A stretch of DNA of 6,416 nt from assembly GCA_003506095.1 (NCBI GenBank), contig DNWZ01000696.1, forward strand, positions 1 through 6,416, given 5' to 3'. This document shows, one piece after another, positions 6,213-6,416 of the stretch (positions are counted from its first letter, which is position 1; each line of letters starts with the position of its first letter). Below the pieces are notes generated by a model. The model worked only from the letters and a program-made list of their open reading frames with translations, searched no databases and was not told where the DNA came from. The translations under genes and the position numbers were made by a program. The DNA comes from Planctomycetaceae bacterium. GTDB lineage: Bacteria; Planctomycetota; Planctomycetia; Pirellulales; Pirellulaceae.

Positions 6213-6416
6213 ATGCTTTGCTGCCCACGATCGATCTTCCCTAACGCCACCCGATTGGCTGTCACGTGGGCCATTTTGGCTGTATTCGTGATGGGAAATG
6301 CTTATGGCGACCAGCCTGAAGGTGACAATCCGATCGCTGCCAGGTTGGCCCAATTGCACAAGCCGATGGCGAAGATCAACGTCGAAGCCAACTCCGGCAT
6401 CGATGCTCCGCCGAAT
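6213..6416 (+). CDS. Unrecognised secreted protein, N-terminal 68 residues (gene continues past the right edge)
   Basis: The frame starts at ATG 6213-6215 and stays open to the end of the window. An in-frame TGA at 6198-6200 leaves no room for an earlier start. The N-terminus is a classical Sec signal peptide: a basic region with R6 and R14, a hydrophobic core from about L15 to G28 (LAVTWAILAVFVMG), and a plausible signal-peptidase I site after AYG (30-32), before DQPEGDNP. The two early cysteines (C3, C4) precede the hydrophobic core, so this is not a lipobox. The visible mature part (IAARLAQLHKPMAKINVEAN) shows no domain I recognise. It is divergent from the LEPR gene and shares its 244-bp upstream region. 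Export to the periplasm or outside is well supported; function is unknown. Confidence 0.85.
   Translation, partial: MLCCPRSIFPNATRLAVTWAILAVFVMGNAYGDQPEGDNPIAARLAQLHKPMAKINVEANSGIDAPPN

Noticed and set aside
6081..6359. 92-residue minus-strand open frame across the divergent intergenic region
   Set aside because: It overlaps the signal-peptide gene in antisense, has a charged, featureless composition and no support as a gene.

Overview
The window looks like chromosomal DNA from a planctomycete, most likely of the Rhodopirellula/Pirellulaceae type. Three signs support this: an N-terminal LEPR-xLL-type motif (LEPRFVLNAS) on a giant repeat protein; a Hanks-type kinase with the planctomycete-like signatures EAVVTGDLEHPNIV and DWG in place of DFG; and the near absence of Shine-Dalgarno sequences in front of the two large genes. 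Base composition is roughly balanced. No search could be run, so the taxonomic assignment is inference from motifs.

Layout: (1) Bases 1-1612, minus strand: the first 537 residues of a serine/threonine protein kinase whose C-terminal part lies outside the window. (2) Bases 1613-1690: a 78-bp gap holding a 16-bp imperfect tandem repeat and no convincing terminator. (3) Bases 1691-5968, minus strand: one intact 1425-residue gene for a predicted surface or extracellular beta-strand-repeat protein of the LEPR class. (4) Bases 5969-6212: a divergent intergenic region with a weak hairpin-forming sequence and a possible promoter for the rightward gene. (5) Bases 6213-6416, plus strand: the first 68 residues of an unrecognised protein with a classical signal peptide.

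The giant LEPR protein and the kinase share a strand, lie 78 bp apart and have no evident terminator between them, so they may form a transcription unit, with the giant gene first. This would link a cell-surface protein with a cytoplasmic or membrane-anchored signalling kinase. A functional link is inference only. The secreted protein is transcribed divergently and may share the control region. I see no mobile element, CRISPR array, rRNA or tRNA gene. The most interesting points are the lack of a Sec-type signal on the LEPR protein, the regularly recurring T-[I/V]-x-x-[S/A] motifs in front of the kinase domain, the LEPR-kinase pairing, and the conserved-looking non-repeat modules at the C-terminal end of the giant protein.
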